This document shows, piece after piece, positions 1-6,783 of a DNA stretch of 25,024 nt. The DNA is taken from the NCBI GenBank assembly GCA_965247705.1, contig CBDFHV010000007.1:1-25024 (forward strand), written 5' to 3'. Position 1 is the stretch's first letter, and the number at the start of each line of letters is the position of its first letter. Position numbers and translations under genes: made by a program. This DNA comes from CBDFHV01 sp965247705. Lineage in GTDB: Bacteria; Pseudomonadota; Alphaproteobacteria; Rhodospirillales; CAMCUA01. The notes beneath the pieces are model-generated. The model worked only from the letters and a program-made list of their open reading frames with translations, was not told the DNA's origin and made no database searches.

Positions 1-718
1 CGGACAGCAGGAAAGCGATCGCCTCGGCGATCTCCTGCGGCTGCCCCAGTCTTCCCAGCGGCACCAGCTGGGCCGCGTAGCGCCGGCCCTGCGGATCGTC
101 GTCGCCGTATAGGCCGGCGCGGGTGCGGATGAAGCCGGGGACGACGCAGTTCACCGTGGCGCCGCTGGGGGCCAGCTGTATGGCGAGAGTTTTGGCCAGC
201 GCCTCGACGCCCCCCTTGGCCGCGGCGGTGGCGCCAAAACCGAGGCCGCCCAGGCGAAAGGAATGGGCGGCCAGGCCGCTTACAACCACCACCCGGCCAT
301 GGTCGGACTTTTCAATCAGGGGCAATGCCCGGGAGCAAAGTTCCAGGAAGGTACCGACCATGGAAGTCAGGGAATCCTGCAAATCGGCGGCATTGAACTT
401 GCCGATGGGGCGCCGATCGGCAAAACCATGGTTGCTCACCAGGTGGTCCAGGCCGCCAAAGCGTGCCTTGGCCCGATCCACCAGGTCGTGGGTCGCGGAG
501 CCGTCACGCAGATCGCCAAGCGCGGTGTCGACCTCCGCTCCCGCTGCCCTGGCGTCCGCCGCCACCGCCTCCAGGCCGTCTTTGTTGGTGCGGGTGTGGG
601 CCACGATGGCAACCCCGGGTCGGGCAACCCGGCGGCACACGGCGGCGCCGATACCGCTGCCGGCACCGGTGACCACCATCACCCGCCGGGAATCGTCGTT
701 CCGGCTATCGTCGCCCAT
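1..718 (-). CDS. SDR family NAD(P)-dependent oxidoreductase, 3' end cut by the window
   Basis: This is a classical short-chain dehydrogenase/reductase of which 239 residues are visible; the C-terminus lies beyond position 1. The Rossmann glycine motif TGAGSGIG is at residues 17-24, the structural Asn motif reads SNHG (95-98, usually NNAG), and a candidate catalytic Ser is S147 in VVVVSG. Where the family has YxxxK, this protein reads TAAAK (164-168), so the catalytic Tyr appears to be replaced by Thr. The conserved PGFIRT segment follows. The ATG at 718 is preceded by a GAGGGGACGAGG ribosome-binding site. It starts 36 bases downstream of the ThDP-enzyme stop on the same strand, so the two are probably co-transcribed. 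The substrate is unknown. The family call is firm; activity is uncertain because of the Tyr replacement. Confidence 0.93.
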   Translation of the reverse strand, partial: MGDDSRNDDSRRVMVVTGAGSGIGAAVCRRVARPGVAIVAHTRTNKDGLEAVAADARAAGAEVDTALGDLRDGSATHDLVDRAKARFGGLDHLVSNHGFADRRPIGKFNAADLQDSLTSMVGTFLELCSRALPLIEKSDHGRVVVVSGLAAHSFRLGGLGFGATAAAKGGVEALAKTLAIQLAPSGATVNCVVPGFIRTRAGLYGDDDPQGRRYAAQLVPLGRLGQPQEIAEAIAFLLS

Positions 719-754
719 CGCGCCTCGTCCCCTCGGGTGCCATCGCCGGCGCGA

Positions 755-2467
755 TCAGGCGACCCATTCGCTGACCGGCGCGCGGGCCTCGTGCAGCGGT
801 TGGCAGATGACGTCGACCAGGCTGGGCCCGCCGTACTCCACGGCCTTCTTGAACGTGTCGCGAAGGGTTGTCGGGTCCTCGACCCGCCAGGCCTTGAAGC
901 CGAAGGCCTCGGCCACCCGGGCATGGTCGGTGCGGTCGAAGTCGACGGAATAGTAGCGGCCACCAAAGCCTGTTTTCTGGCCCGCCTTGATCCAACCGAA
1001 GGTGCTGTTGGAGATCACGACCAGGGTGATGGGCAGCTTGTAGCGGGCGATGGTCTCCATCTCGCCGAGGGCGAAGCCGAAGCTGCCGTCGCCGATGACG
1101 GCCACGGACTTGGTCTCCGGCCGGCCGTAATGGGCGCCGACGACCCCCGGCAGGGCGTAACCCAGGGCCCCGTGGGCCCGGTTGGAAAATACGGTTCGTC
1201 CGGTGCGGCGGATCTTGTAGAAGGCGCCGAAATAGGGACACGGGGTGCCCGGGTCGCAAACGATGACGGCGTCTTCGGGCAGGACGGACTGAAGGTCGGC
1301 CACCACACGTTCCGGCTTGATGGGTCGGTCGTCGGAGCGGGCCAGTTCCTCGAAGGCGCCGTACTTTGCCGCCTTGGCCCGCTCGACGGCGGCGCGGCCC
1401 TGTTCGCGGGTCGGGGTGGATCCGTTCAGGCGTTTCTTCACCGCGTCCCGCAGCGCCGCCAGGGCCAGCTTTGCATCTCCCAACACCGCCACTTCGGTGG
1501 CGTAGTTGGCGCCGATCACCGCCGGGTCCACGTCGATGTGGACGATGCGGGTGCCCTTCTTCGGGTAGCGCCAGCGTTCGGTGGTGACGCTGCCGGCGCG
1601 ACAGCCGACGAAGATTATCATGTCGGCCCCCAGCACAACCTCGCGGGTGGGCAGAACGCCGCCGTTGCTGCCGACGATGCCAACGGCCAGGGGATGGTCT
1701 TCCTCGATGCTGCCCTGGCCAGTCACCGTGGTCGCCACCGGCGCTTCTAGCAATTCGGCCAGTTCCTTCAGTTCCTCGGTGGCGTCCGCGTTGACCGGCG
1801 CGCCGCCGCAGATGAACAGCGGTTCCTTGGCCGACAGGATGGCTTCCGCCGCCGCCTCGACGGCCGCGGGATCGGGCCCCGTCCGCCGCGCCGGGAAGGC
1901 GCCCAATCCCGGTTCCGCCCACACGTTGTCCTCGTCCACCGGCTGCTTCTGCAAGTCGAAGGGCAAGCCGATGTGGGCGGCGCCCGGGCGCCCGGTGGAC
2001 ATGTTGCGGAAGGCGGCGCGGATGGTATCGGGGATGGAGGCCGACGTGTTCAACAGATGGGTATATTTGGCCAAGGGCCGGAACAGGCTTTCCTGGTCAA
2101 GCTCGGTCAGGCTGAAGTGGCCGCGACCGCCGACCCCGATGTCGGTGGTGATGGCGAGCACGGGGATGGAGGATTCGTTTGCCTCCACCACGCCCGGCAG
2201 GATGTAGGTGGCGCCGCCGCCGCTGGGCCCTTCGCACACGCCGACCTTGCCGCTGACCCGGGCATAGCAGTCGGCCATGTAGCCGGCCGAGCGCTCGTCG
2301 CGGGTCAGGATGTGGGTCATGCCGTGATCGAGCTGGTAGAGGGCGTCGTAGAACGGCAGGCTGGTATCGCCGCACAATCCGAAGATGTACTTTACGTCGT
2401 ACATCTGGAGCATGCGGACGAAGGCTTCGGCGCCGGAAAGCTGGTTGCCCGCGGCAGGCGCATTCAT
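755..2467 (-). CDS. Thiamine-diphosphate-binding enzyme, acetolactate synthase-like
   Basis: The 570-residue protein has the three-domain layout of the acetolactate synthase/benzaldehyde lyase superfamily. The N-terminal PYR domain carries the ThDP-activating Glu (E58 in TRDERSAGYMADCYAR). A central domain is followed by a C-terminal PP domain with the Mg-ThDP motif starting GDGSFGFALGEME (about residue 457) and ending in SNS. The loop CEGPSGGG replaces the TSGPG of true acetolactate synthases, and no regulatory subunit gene is adjacent. It is therefore more likely a catabolic decarboxylase or carboligase than a branched-chain amino acid enzyme. The start at 2467 is supported by a strong AGGAGG at 2475-2480 (reverse strand), 7 bases upstream. 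The gene diverges from the aconitase X gene and is followed by an SDR gene. The substrate cannot be named. Confidence 0.9.
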   Translation of the reverse strand: MNAPAAGNQLSGAEAFVRMLQMYDVKYIFGLCGDTSLPFYDALYQLDHGMTHILTRDERSAGYMADCYARVSGKVGVCEGPSGGGATYILPGVVEANESSIPVLAITTDIGVGGRGHFSLTELDQESLFRPLAKYTHLLNTSASIPDTIRAAFRNMSTGRPGAAHIGLPFDLQKQPVDEDNVWAEPGLGAFPARRTGPDPAAVEAAAEAILSAKEPLFICGGAPVNADATEELKELAELLEAPVATTVTGQGSIEEDHPLAVGIVGSNGGVLPTREVVLGADMIIFVGCRAGSVTTERWRYPKKGTRIVHIDVDPAVIGANYATEVAVLGDAKLALAALRDAVKKRLNGSTPTREQGRAAVERAKAAKYGAFEELARSDDRPIKPERVVADLQSVLPEDAVIVCDPGTPCPYFGAFYKIRRTGRTVFSNRAHGALGYALPGVVGAHYGRPETKSVAVIGDGSFGFALGEMETIARYKLPITLVVISNSTFGWIKAGQKTGFGGRYYSVDFDRTDHARVAEAFGFKAWRVEDPTTLRDTFKKAVEYGGPSLVDVICQPLHEARAPVSEWVA

Positions 2468-2625
2468 CGTGTGGCCTCCTAGAATAATTTGAGGTCCGTG
2501 GGGAAGGGCTTGCCTGGGGAAAACCCTGGGCCGAAACTAGACCAGATGGGACGGCCTCGACAACGGCCACGTTTGCCCTCGCCGTATCGTCCGTTTTGAC
2601 CCACCGCTGGTGGAGACTCGATGCC
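2468..2625. promoter_or_regulatory. Divergent promoter region between ThDP-enzyme and aconitase X genes
   Basis: These 158 bases separate two head-to-head genes and must hold both promoters. An imperfect 8-pair hairpin with an AAAA loop lies at about 2510-2529. The reverse-strand Shine-Dalgarno site is at 2475-2480 and the plus-strand GGTGGAG is at 2609-2615. No convincing -35/-10 pair was found by eye. Confidence 0.4.
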
Positions 2626-3915
2626 ATGCGATTGACCGACCAAGAGAAGGCGATGCTGGACGGCGACGACGGGGAGGCCCGGCAACGGGCCATGTCGGGC
2701 CTGGTGCAACTGGGGGAAGCCTTCGGTGCCGAGGACATGGTGGCGATCCAGTATGCCCACGTGCACCCGGGCATGGCGCTCTATGCCCAGGACGTCGAGC
2801 TGATGGAGGACCTGGTGGCCATTGGCGCCGAGATGGCGGTGCCGGCCACCGCCAACGTCACCAACGTCGACACGGTCAATTGGCAGGCCACTGGCGCGCC
2901 GGAGAAACTGGCCCGGCTGCAACAGCGGGGCGCGGCGACCCATGCCAAGCTGGGCTGCGCCAGCGCCATGACCTGCACTCCCTACTGGGCCGGCCACTGG
3001 CCCACCTGGAACATGCATATGACGTCGATCGAATCGACGGTCACCATCTTCTGCAACTCGGTGCTGGGGGCGAAGTCCAACCGGGACGGCTTCTTTTCCG
3101 TCTACGCGGGCATCGCCGGCCGCTATCCCCGCTTCGGCTACCACCTGGACGAGAACCGCGTTGGCACCCACCTGGTGCGGGTCAACGCGCCCCTGGAGGC
3201 GGTGTCCGACTTCAGCGCGCTCGGCTTTCATGTGGGCCAGGTGGTCGGCACCGAGGTGCCGGTGTTCACCGGCTTCGAGCGGCGACCCACCCTGGACGAG
3301 CTGGACGCCCTGGGCGCCACCCTGGCCACCACCGGCGGCGTCTCCATGTACATCGTGCCCGGGGTGACGCCGCCCTTCGCCGACGTGGCCGATGCCTTCG
3401 CCGGACGCACCCCGCCCGGGGAGATCGCCGTCGGCCAGGCGGACCTGGAGGCGGTCTACGACACCTACAACGCCGACGCCGGCACGCCGGTGGATTTCGT
3501 TCACCTGGGCTGTCCCCACGCCTCCTACGAGGAAATGCGCCAGTTCGCCGCCCTGCTCGAGGGCCGCCAGGTCCACGACGGAGTGGAACTGTGGGTCACC
3601 ACCGCCCGGGACGTGGCCCGGGCGGCCGGCGAGGCGGGCATCGTCGCGACAATCGAAAAGGCCGGCGGCAAGGTGGTTGCCGACACCTGCCCCATGTCGT
3701 GCCATTTCGCCCGCACCACCTCGCCGGACTCGGACATCCCGTTGCCGGAGCCAACCATGAAGGTGATGGTCATGGACTCCGGCAAGCAGGCCAAGTACGT
3801 GCGCGACATGATCCAGTGCGAATCCTTGATGACCAGCGCCGAGGCGGCGGTGGAAAGCGCGGTAACCGGACGCTTCGTCCCCCGCTTCACCCAGCGCGCG
3901 GCACGAACCTCATGA
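2626..3915 (+). CDS. Aconitase X catalytic (large) subunit
   Basis: This 429-residue protein belongs to the aconitase X (AcnX, DUF521) family. Bacterial members studied so far dehydrate cis-3-hydroxy-L-proline; archaeal ones dehydrate phosphomevalonate. It opens with the family-typical MRLTDQEKAMLDG. Conserved cysteines likely to ligate the iron-sulfur cluster are in GCASAMTCTPYW (C111, C117), LGCPHAS (C296) and DTCPMSC (C355, C359). A TTG 30 bases upstream could extend the frame by 10 residues, but the ATG at 2626 matches the family N-terminus and has GGAG 10 bases upstream. Its stop overlaps the small-subunit start as ATGA. Two-subunit AcnX enzymes need the swivel subunit, which is broken here, so activity is doubtful unless a second copy exists. 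No pyrroline-2-carboxylate reductase gene is visible, so the substrate is uncertain. Confidence 0.92.
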   Translation: MRLTDQEKAMLDGDDGEARQRAMSGLVQLGEAFGAEDMVAIQYAHVHPGMALYAQDVELMEDLVAIGAEMAVPATANVTNVDTVNWQATGAPEKLARLQQRGAATHAKLGCASAMTCTPYWAGHWPTWNMHMTSIESTVTIFCNSVLGAKSNRDGFFSVYAGIAGRYPRFGYHLDENRVGTHLVRVNAPLEAVSDFSALGFHVGQVVGTEVPVFTGFERRPTLDELDALGATLATTGGVSMYIVPGVTPPFADVADAFAGRTPPGEIAVGQADLEAVYDTYNADAGTPVDFVHLGCPHASYEEMRQFAALLEGRQVHDGVELWVTTARDVARAAGEAGIVATIEKAGGKVVADTCPMSCHFARTTSPDSDIPLPEPTMKVMVMDSGKQAKYVRDMIQCESLMTSAEAAVESAVTGRFVPRFTQRAARTS

Positions 3916-4022
3916 CCGCGGTCACCGCCGTACGGGAGATCCGCGGCCGCGGCATCGTCCAGGGCGTCGCCTCGGGCCCGGCCCTGGTATCTCAGAAATC
4001 CACGGCAATATTAGAAAAATTC

Positions 4023-4118
4023 ACCACAGAGGCACAGAGGCACAGAGAAGAAGAAAAATCGAAATTTCTTAGAATTAAGAAGTTTTGTCCTATCTCTGTG
4101 TCTCTGTGCCTCTGTGGT
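4023..4118. repeat. AT-rich inverted-repeat element with 26-base arms
   Basis: The arms at 4023-4048 (starting ACCACAGAGGCACAGAG) and 4093-4118 are reverse complements with a single mismatch, and each is built from tandem CACAGAGG-like units. The 44-base loop is AT-rich and itself contains short inverted repeats. Base composition is clearly unlike the GC-rich surroundings. Repeats of this ACCACAGAGGCACAGAG type recur, from memory, in many unrelated bacterial genomes, which would fit a small mobile repeat; no mechanism is shown here. It sits exactly where the swivel-subunit gene breaks off. Confidence 0.85.
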
Positions 4119-4130
4119 TCACTTTCTTAT

Positions 4131-4135
4131 TTCAT
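4131..4135. repeat. Left copy of 5-bp target-site duplication (TTCAT)
   Basis: TTCAT directly precedes the left terminal inverted repeat of the IS1380-type element and is repeated directly after the right terminal repeat at 5879-5883. A 4-5 bp duplication is in the range expected for this family. Confidence 0.85.
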
Positions 4136-4150
4136 CCCGCCTTATTCACC
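4136..4150 (+). repeat. IS1380-type left terminal inverted repeat
   Basis: CCCGCCTTATTCACC matches the reverse complement of 5864-5878 at 14 of 15 positions. Confidence 0.88.
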
Positions 4151-4169
4151 CAAGGGGCCTGAAATGACT

Positions 4170-4238
4170 GGCGCGCGGCGGATTTTGACGTAAAATCAAT
4201 GTGCTAGAAGGATTCACAACAAACCTCCGCCGTGCGCC
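4170..4238 (+). promoter_or_regulatory. Inverted repeat in the IS leader ending at the transposase start codon
   Basis: The arm at 4170-4182 (GGCGCGCGGCGGA) is complementary at 12 of 13 positions to 4226-4238, which abuts the ATG at 4239. In an RNA spanning both arms, the region in front of the start codon would be paired. A TTGACG at 4185-4190 lies between the arms, so a transcript started there would lack the left arm and stay open. This resembles the known protection of IS10 and IS50 against read-through expression, but the function here is inference. Confidence 0.55.
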
Positions 4239-5660
4239 ATGGGTGAAACGCTATCTCTGTTCGGTTCCTCGTTCAACAAGTCCCTTCGCATCGAATCCCG
4301 ACCCGAGCGGCTGACCGGGGAACCGGGGGCCGTGCTCTTGCGCGAGATCATGGAGCGCACCCGGATCATCGAGTGGCTGACCGAGCGGTTGCACGATCCG
4401 CGCAAGGCCGATCGTGTCACCTATCCCCTGGCCGATCTGCTGCGCACGGTTCTGCTTCTCTTTGGCCAGGGTTGGCACGACCAAGACGACGCCGACGCGC
4501 TCCGCCATGATGCGGGCCTACGCCTGGCTGCAAGCGGTTCACGGGGTGTCACGCCGTTGTCCACCGAGGCGCACCTGGCCTCGCAACCCACGCTGTCGCG
4601 TCTGATCGCGCTTCTGAGCACGCCGGAGGCCCGCACTGTGCTCCATGAGGCGATCACCGAGCTCGCGGGGCGGCGGTTCCGGGGCCTGCGCGGCGGTCAC
4701 CGGCAGCGATATCTGACCATCGACGTGGACAGCCTGCCGATCGAGGTCCACGGCCATCAACCCGGCTCGGCCTGGAACGGCCATTACCATCAGCGCATGT
4801 ACCACCCTTTGGTGGCCAGCATCGCCGAAACCGGCGACCTTCTGGACGCTCGTTTACGGGAGGGCAACGCCCACACCGCCGAGGGGGCGCTGGACTTCAT
4901 CCTTGATCTCGTGGACCGAGCCGAAGAGACGCTGTGCCAAGTCGCTCTGGTGCGCATCGACGCTGGGTTCCCCAGCGATCCCCTGCTGTCGGGCCTGGAG
5001 CGTCGCGGGACGCCCTATGTTGCCCGATTGCGGACCAACAAGGTCCTGGACCGCATGGCTCAGCCCTGTCTTGGACGGCCGCCGGGACGGCCTCCGGCAG
5101 AGCCGCGGACGTGGTTCCACGAGATGACCTGCCGGGCGAAGTCGTGGTCGAAAGAGCGCCGAGTGGTCCTGGTGGTGTTGGAACGGCCAGACCAATTTCT
5201 GGTTGATCACTTCTGGCTGATCACCAGCCTTGATGCCGGGGCCGTGCCGGCGGCCGATCTCCTGGATCACTACCGCCAGCGCGGCCGTGCCGAGGCCCAC
5301 ATGGGCGAACTCATGGACGTGATGGACCCGGCGCTGTCGTCCGCGTCGCGAAGGAAGCGTCATTACCGGGGGCGCTGCCTGCCGGAGCGCGAGAGCACGG
5401 TCGATGCCTTCGCTCACAACGAGGTCGTCCTGTTGCTCAACATCCTGGCCTATGAACTGGTTCATGCCGGGCGGTGCCTGATGGAGACTGCGACCGGCGA
5501 GGGGTGGAGCCTTCGCCGGTTCCGCGAGCGCGTTCTGCGCGCCGCCGCCCGGGTCGTCGTTTCCGGCCGACGCATCACCATGGTCATCGGGGAAACATTC
5601 GCCCGCTTCTGGCAACGGCTCTGGCCGCGCTTGGAACGCTTGCGATACGCCGACCCGTAA
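4239..5660 (+). CDS. IS1380-family DDE transposase
   Basis: This 473-residue transposase cuts and joins the ends of its own element. The DDE catalytic triad can be placed at D162 (LTIDVDSLPIEVHGHQ), D241 (VRIDAGFPSDPLLSGLERRG) and E352 (YRQRGRAEAHMGELMD). These match the IS1380 signatures for the first Asp with its HGxQ, the second Asp with AGF, and the YxxRGxAE block. Length is normal for the family and there are no internal stops. The ATG at 4239 has no clear Shine-Dalgarno site and is preceded directly by the right arm of a leader stem, consistent with low expression. It is the only gene of the element. Confidence 0.93.
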   Translation: MGETLSLFGSSFNKSLRIESRPERLTGEPGAVLLREIMERTRIIEWLTERLHDPRKADRVTYPLADLLRTVLLLFGQGWHDQDDADALRHDAGLRLAASGSRGVTPLSTEAHLASQPTLSRLIALLSTPEARTVLHEAITELAGRRFRGLRGGHRQRYLTIDVDSLPIEVHGHQPGSAWNGHYHQRMYHPLVASIAETGDLLDARLREGNAHTAEGALDFILDLVDRAEETLCQVALVRIDAGFPSDPLLSGLERRGTPYVARLRTNKVLDRMAQPCLGRPPGRPPAEPRTWFHEMTCRAKSWSKERRVVLVVLERPDQFLVDHFWLITSLDAGAVPAADLLDHYRQRGRAEAHMGELMDVMDPALSSASRRKRHYRGRCLPERESTVDAFAHNEVVLLLNILAYELVHAGRCLMETATGEGWSLRRFRERVLRAAARVVVSGRRITMVIGETFARFWQRLWPRLERLRYADP

Positions 5661-5690
5661 CCCCGTCCAAGTCGGCCAGCTAGACTTCAA

Positions 5691-5713
5691 GCCACCGCCG
5701 GATCGCCGGTGGC
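5691..5713 (+). terminator. Hairpin downstream of the IS1380-type transposase
   Basis: A 7-pair GC-rich stem (GCCACCG with CGGTGGC), extended by two more pairs after one mismatch, lies 31 bases after the transposase stop. No T-run follows, so intrinsic termination is possible but weakly supported. The rest of 5661-5863 shows no gene. Confidence 0.4.
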
Positions 5714-5863
5714 GGTCCCGCTCGCCTCCACGGCGGCTTCTTCACGCCTTTCATGCCTCAAGTGGCTATCGCACAGCTGGGGAAGCACCCGTGACTCGCC
5801 AGCCGCGAATGACCCTGCAACGAGACTCGCATCACATGCAGAAAAGTCTACGGCAAGGGGGTT

Positions 5864-5878
5864 GGTGAATAAGCCGGG
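5864..5878 (-). repeat. IS1380-type right terminal inverted repeat
   Basis: GGTGAATAAGCCGGG is the inverted copy of 4136-4150 with one mismatch. It is followed directly by the TTCAT duplication. Confidence 0.88.
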
Positions 5879-5883
5879 TTCAT
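5879..5883. repeat. Right copy of 5-bp target-site duplication (TTCAT)
   Basis: This is identical to 4131-4135. It contains the TCA that is the reverse-strand TGA stop of the neighbouring LLM oxidoreductase gene, so that gene was not truncated by the insertion. Confidence 0.85.
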
Positions 5884-6752
5884 ACAGCCACCGTCATTTC
5901 CTTAAACCGCCGCAATGCCGCCAGGTGGTCTTCGATGCCGGCGTTGCCACCGTTCATCGTGTTCAGGGACAAGCGGGAAAGCCCCGCCTTCCGCCAATAG
6001 TCGATCTGGTCCGGCCACAAATCGGGAGCATGGTCGCGCATGTTGATCCAGGCTTCCACCTCCATCTTGGCGGGATCCCGGCCGGCCTCGCGGGTGTAAT
6101 CGCGCAGGCGGCCGATCATGGCTTCCTGGTCCTCGTCGGTCCGGCCGCTGCCGATGATCCAACCGTCGCCGATGCGCCCGATCCGCTTCAGCACCGGTTC
6201 CGCCCGGCCGCCCAGCCACAGGGGGATGGGGCGCTGCACGGGCAGCGGATTGAGGCCGGCATCGGGAACCTTGTGCCACTTGCCCTCGAAGGTGACCAGG
6301 GGCTCGGTCCACAGGGCCCGCAGGAGCGCGATCTGCTCCTCCGACCGGCGGCCCCGGTTTGTGAAGTCCTCGCCCAAGGCCTCGTATTCCACCGGGTTCC
6401 AGCCGATGCCAACCCCCAGCCGCAGGCGCCCCTTGGACAGCACGTCAACGGCCGCCGCCTGCTTGGCCACCAGCGCCGTCTGCCGCTGGCCCAGGATCAG
6501 GATGCCGGTCATCAGGCCGATCCGTTCCGTCACCGCGGCCAGGAAACCGAAGAGGACGAAGATCTCGTGGAAGGCGTGTTCGTGAGTGTAGGGCCCGGAC
6601 CAGTCCGGCCGGTTGGCGGCATTCGCCCCCAGCACGTGATCGAAGGCCAGGATATGGTCGAACCCCATGCCCTCGACGGCCTGGGCATAGTCCCGGATCA
6701 CCGCCGGATCGTTGCCGATCTCTGTCTGGGGAAATACCGCGCCGATCTTCAT
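5880..6752 (-). CDS. LLM-class (luciferase-like) F420-dependent-type oxidoreductase
   Basis: This 290-residue protein has the luciferase-like monooxygenase TIM-barrel fold. It begins MKIGAVFPQTEIG and shows the family segments FDHILAFDHVLGAN, IGLMTGILILGQRQTALVAKQAA, the LRLGVGIGWNPVEYEALGEDF block (about residues 117-137) and IPLWLGGRAEPVLKRIGRIGDGW. It resembles the F420-dependent subgroup, although whether this host uses F420 or FMN cannot be told. The frame is open further upstream to 6818, but the ATG at 6752 has AGGAG 7 bases upstream and gives the family N-terminus. It follows the metallophosphoesterase gene by 31 bases on the same strand, so it is probably the last gene of that operon. 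The stop codon lies inside the IS target duplication. Confidence 0.88.
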   Translation of the reverse strand: MKIGAVFPQTEIGNDPAVIRDYAQAVEGMGFDHILAFDHVLGANAANRPDWSGPYTHEHAFHEIFVLFGFLAAVTERIGLMTGILILGQRQTALVAKQAAAVDVLSKGRLRLGVGIGWNPVEYEALGEDFTNRGRRSEEQIALLRALWTEPLVTFEGKWHKVPDAGLNPLPVQRPIPLWLGGRAEPVLKRIGRIGDGWIIGSGRTDEDQEAMIGRLRDYTREAGRDPAKMEVEAWINMRDHAPDLWPDQIDYWRKAGLSRLSLNTMNGGNAGIEDHLAALRRFKEMTVAV

Positions 6753-6783
6753 GACTCGTCTCCTGCGGACGGTTCGGGGAATC

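Larger units (their letters stand above)
3912..4193 (+). pseudogene. Aconitase X small (swivel, DUF126) subunit, truncated after about 30 codons
   Basis: The ATG at 3912 overlaps the AcnX large-subunit stop (ATGA), the usual arrangement of AcnX subunits. The first residues, with REIRGRGIVQGVASGPALVS, match the start of the swivel domain (pattern GRGIVxGxAxGxALVS). Around position 4000-4015 the similarity ends and the DNA changes from GC-rich to AT-rich. The frame then translates the inverted-repeat element, giving TTEAQRHREE, crosses the left end of the IS1380 element and stops at 4191-4193, a 93-residue chimera. Roughly 100 residues of a normal swivel subunit are missing and do not reappear on the far side of the IS at 5884. 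The loss therefore goes with the repeat element or an associated deletion, not with the IS itself. The swivel-domain assignment rests on about 28 residues plus gene order. Confidence 0.75.
4136..5878 (+). mobile_element. Complete IS1380-family insertion sequence, 1743 bp
   Basis: The element is bounded by terminal inverted repeats at 4136-4150 (CCCGCCTTATTCACC) and 5864-5878 (reverse complement CCCGGCTTATTCACC), which match at 14 of 15 positions. It is flanked by the direct repeat TTCAT on both sides. It holds one transposase gene (4239-5660), a leader with a start-codon-covering stem, and about 200 bases of 3' non-coding sequence. The intact transposase, repeats and duplication suggest a recent and possibly still active insertion. 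The pre-insertion site was the junction between the inverted-repeat element and the end of the LLM oxidoreductase gene; the TTCAT contains that gene's stop codon (TCA on the plus strand). Confidence 0.9.

Noticed and set aside
263..1750. Long open frame (495 codons) on the plus strand opposite the ThDP and SDR genes
   Set aside because: It is a shadow of codon bias in high-GC DNA; it crosses two well-supported reverse-strand genes and its translation is Gly/Ala/His-rich with no family similarity.
2510..2529. Hairpin with AAAA loop between the ThDP-enzyme and aconitase X genes as a riboswitch
   Set aside because: Only a short stem with two wobble pairs; no larger conserved structure is visible.
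4023..4118. Possible CRISPR-like repeat array from the CACAGAGG units
   Set aside because: Units are adjacent without unique spacers and form one inverted repeat; there are no cas genes.
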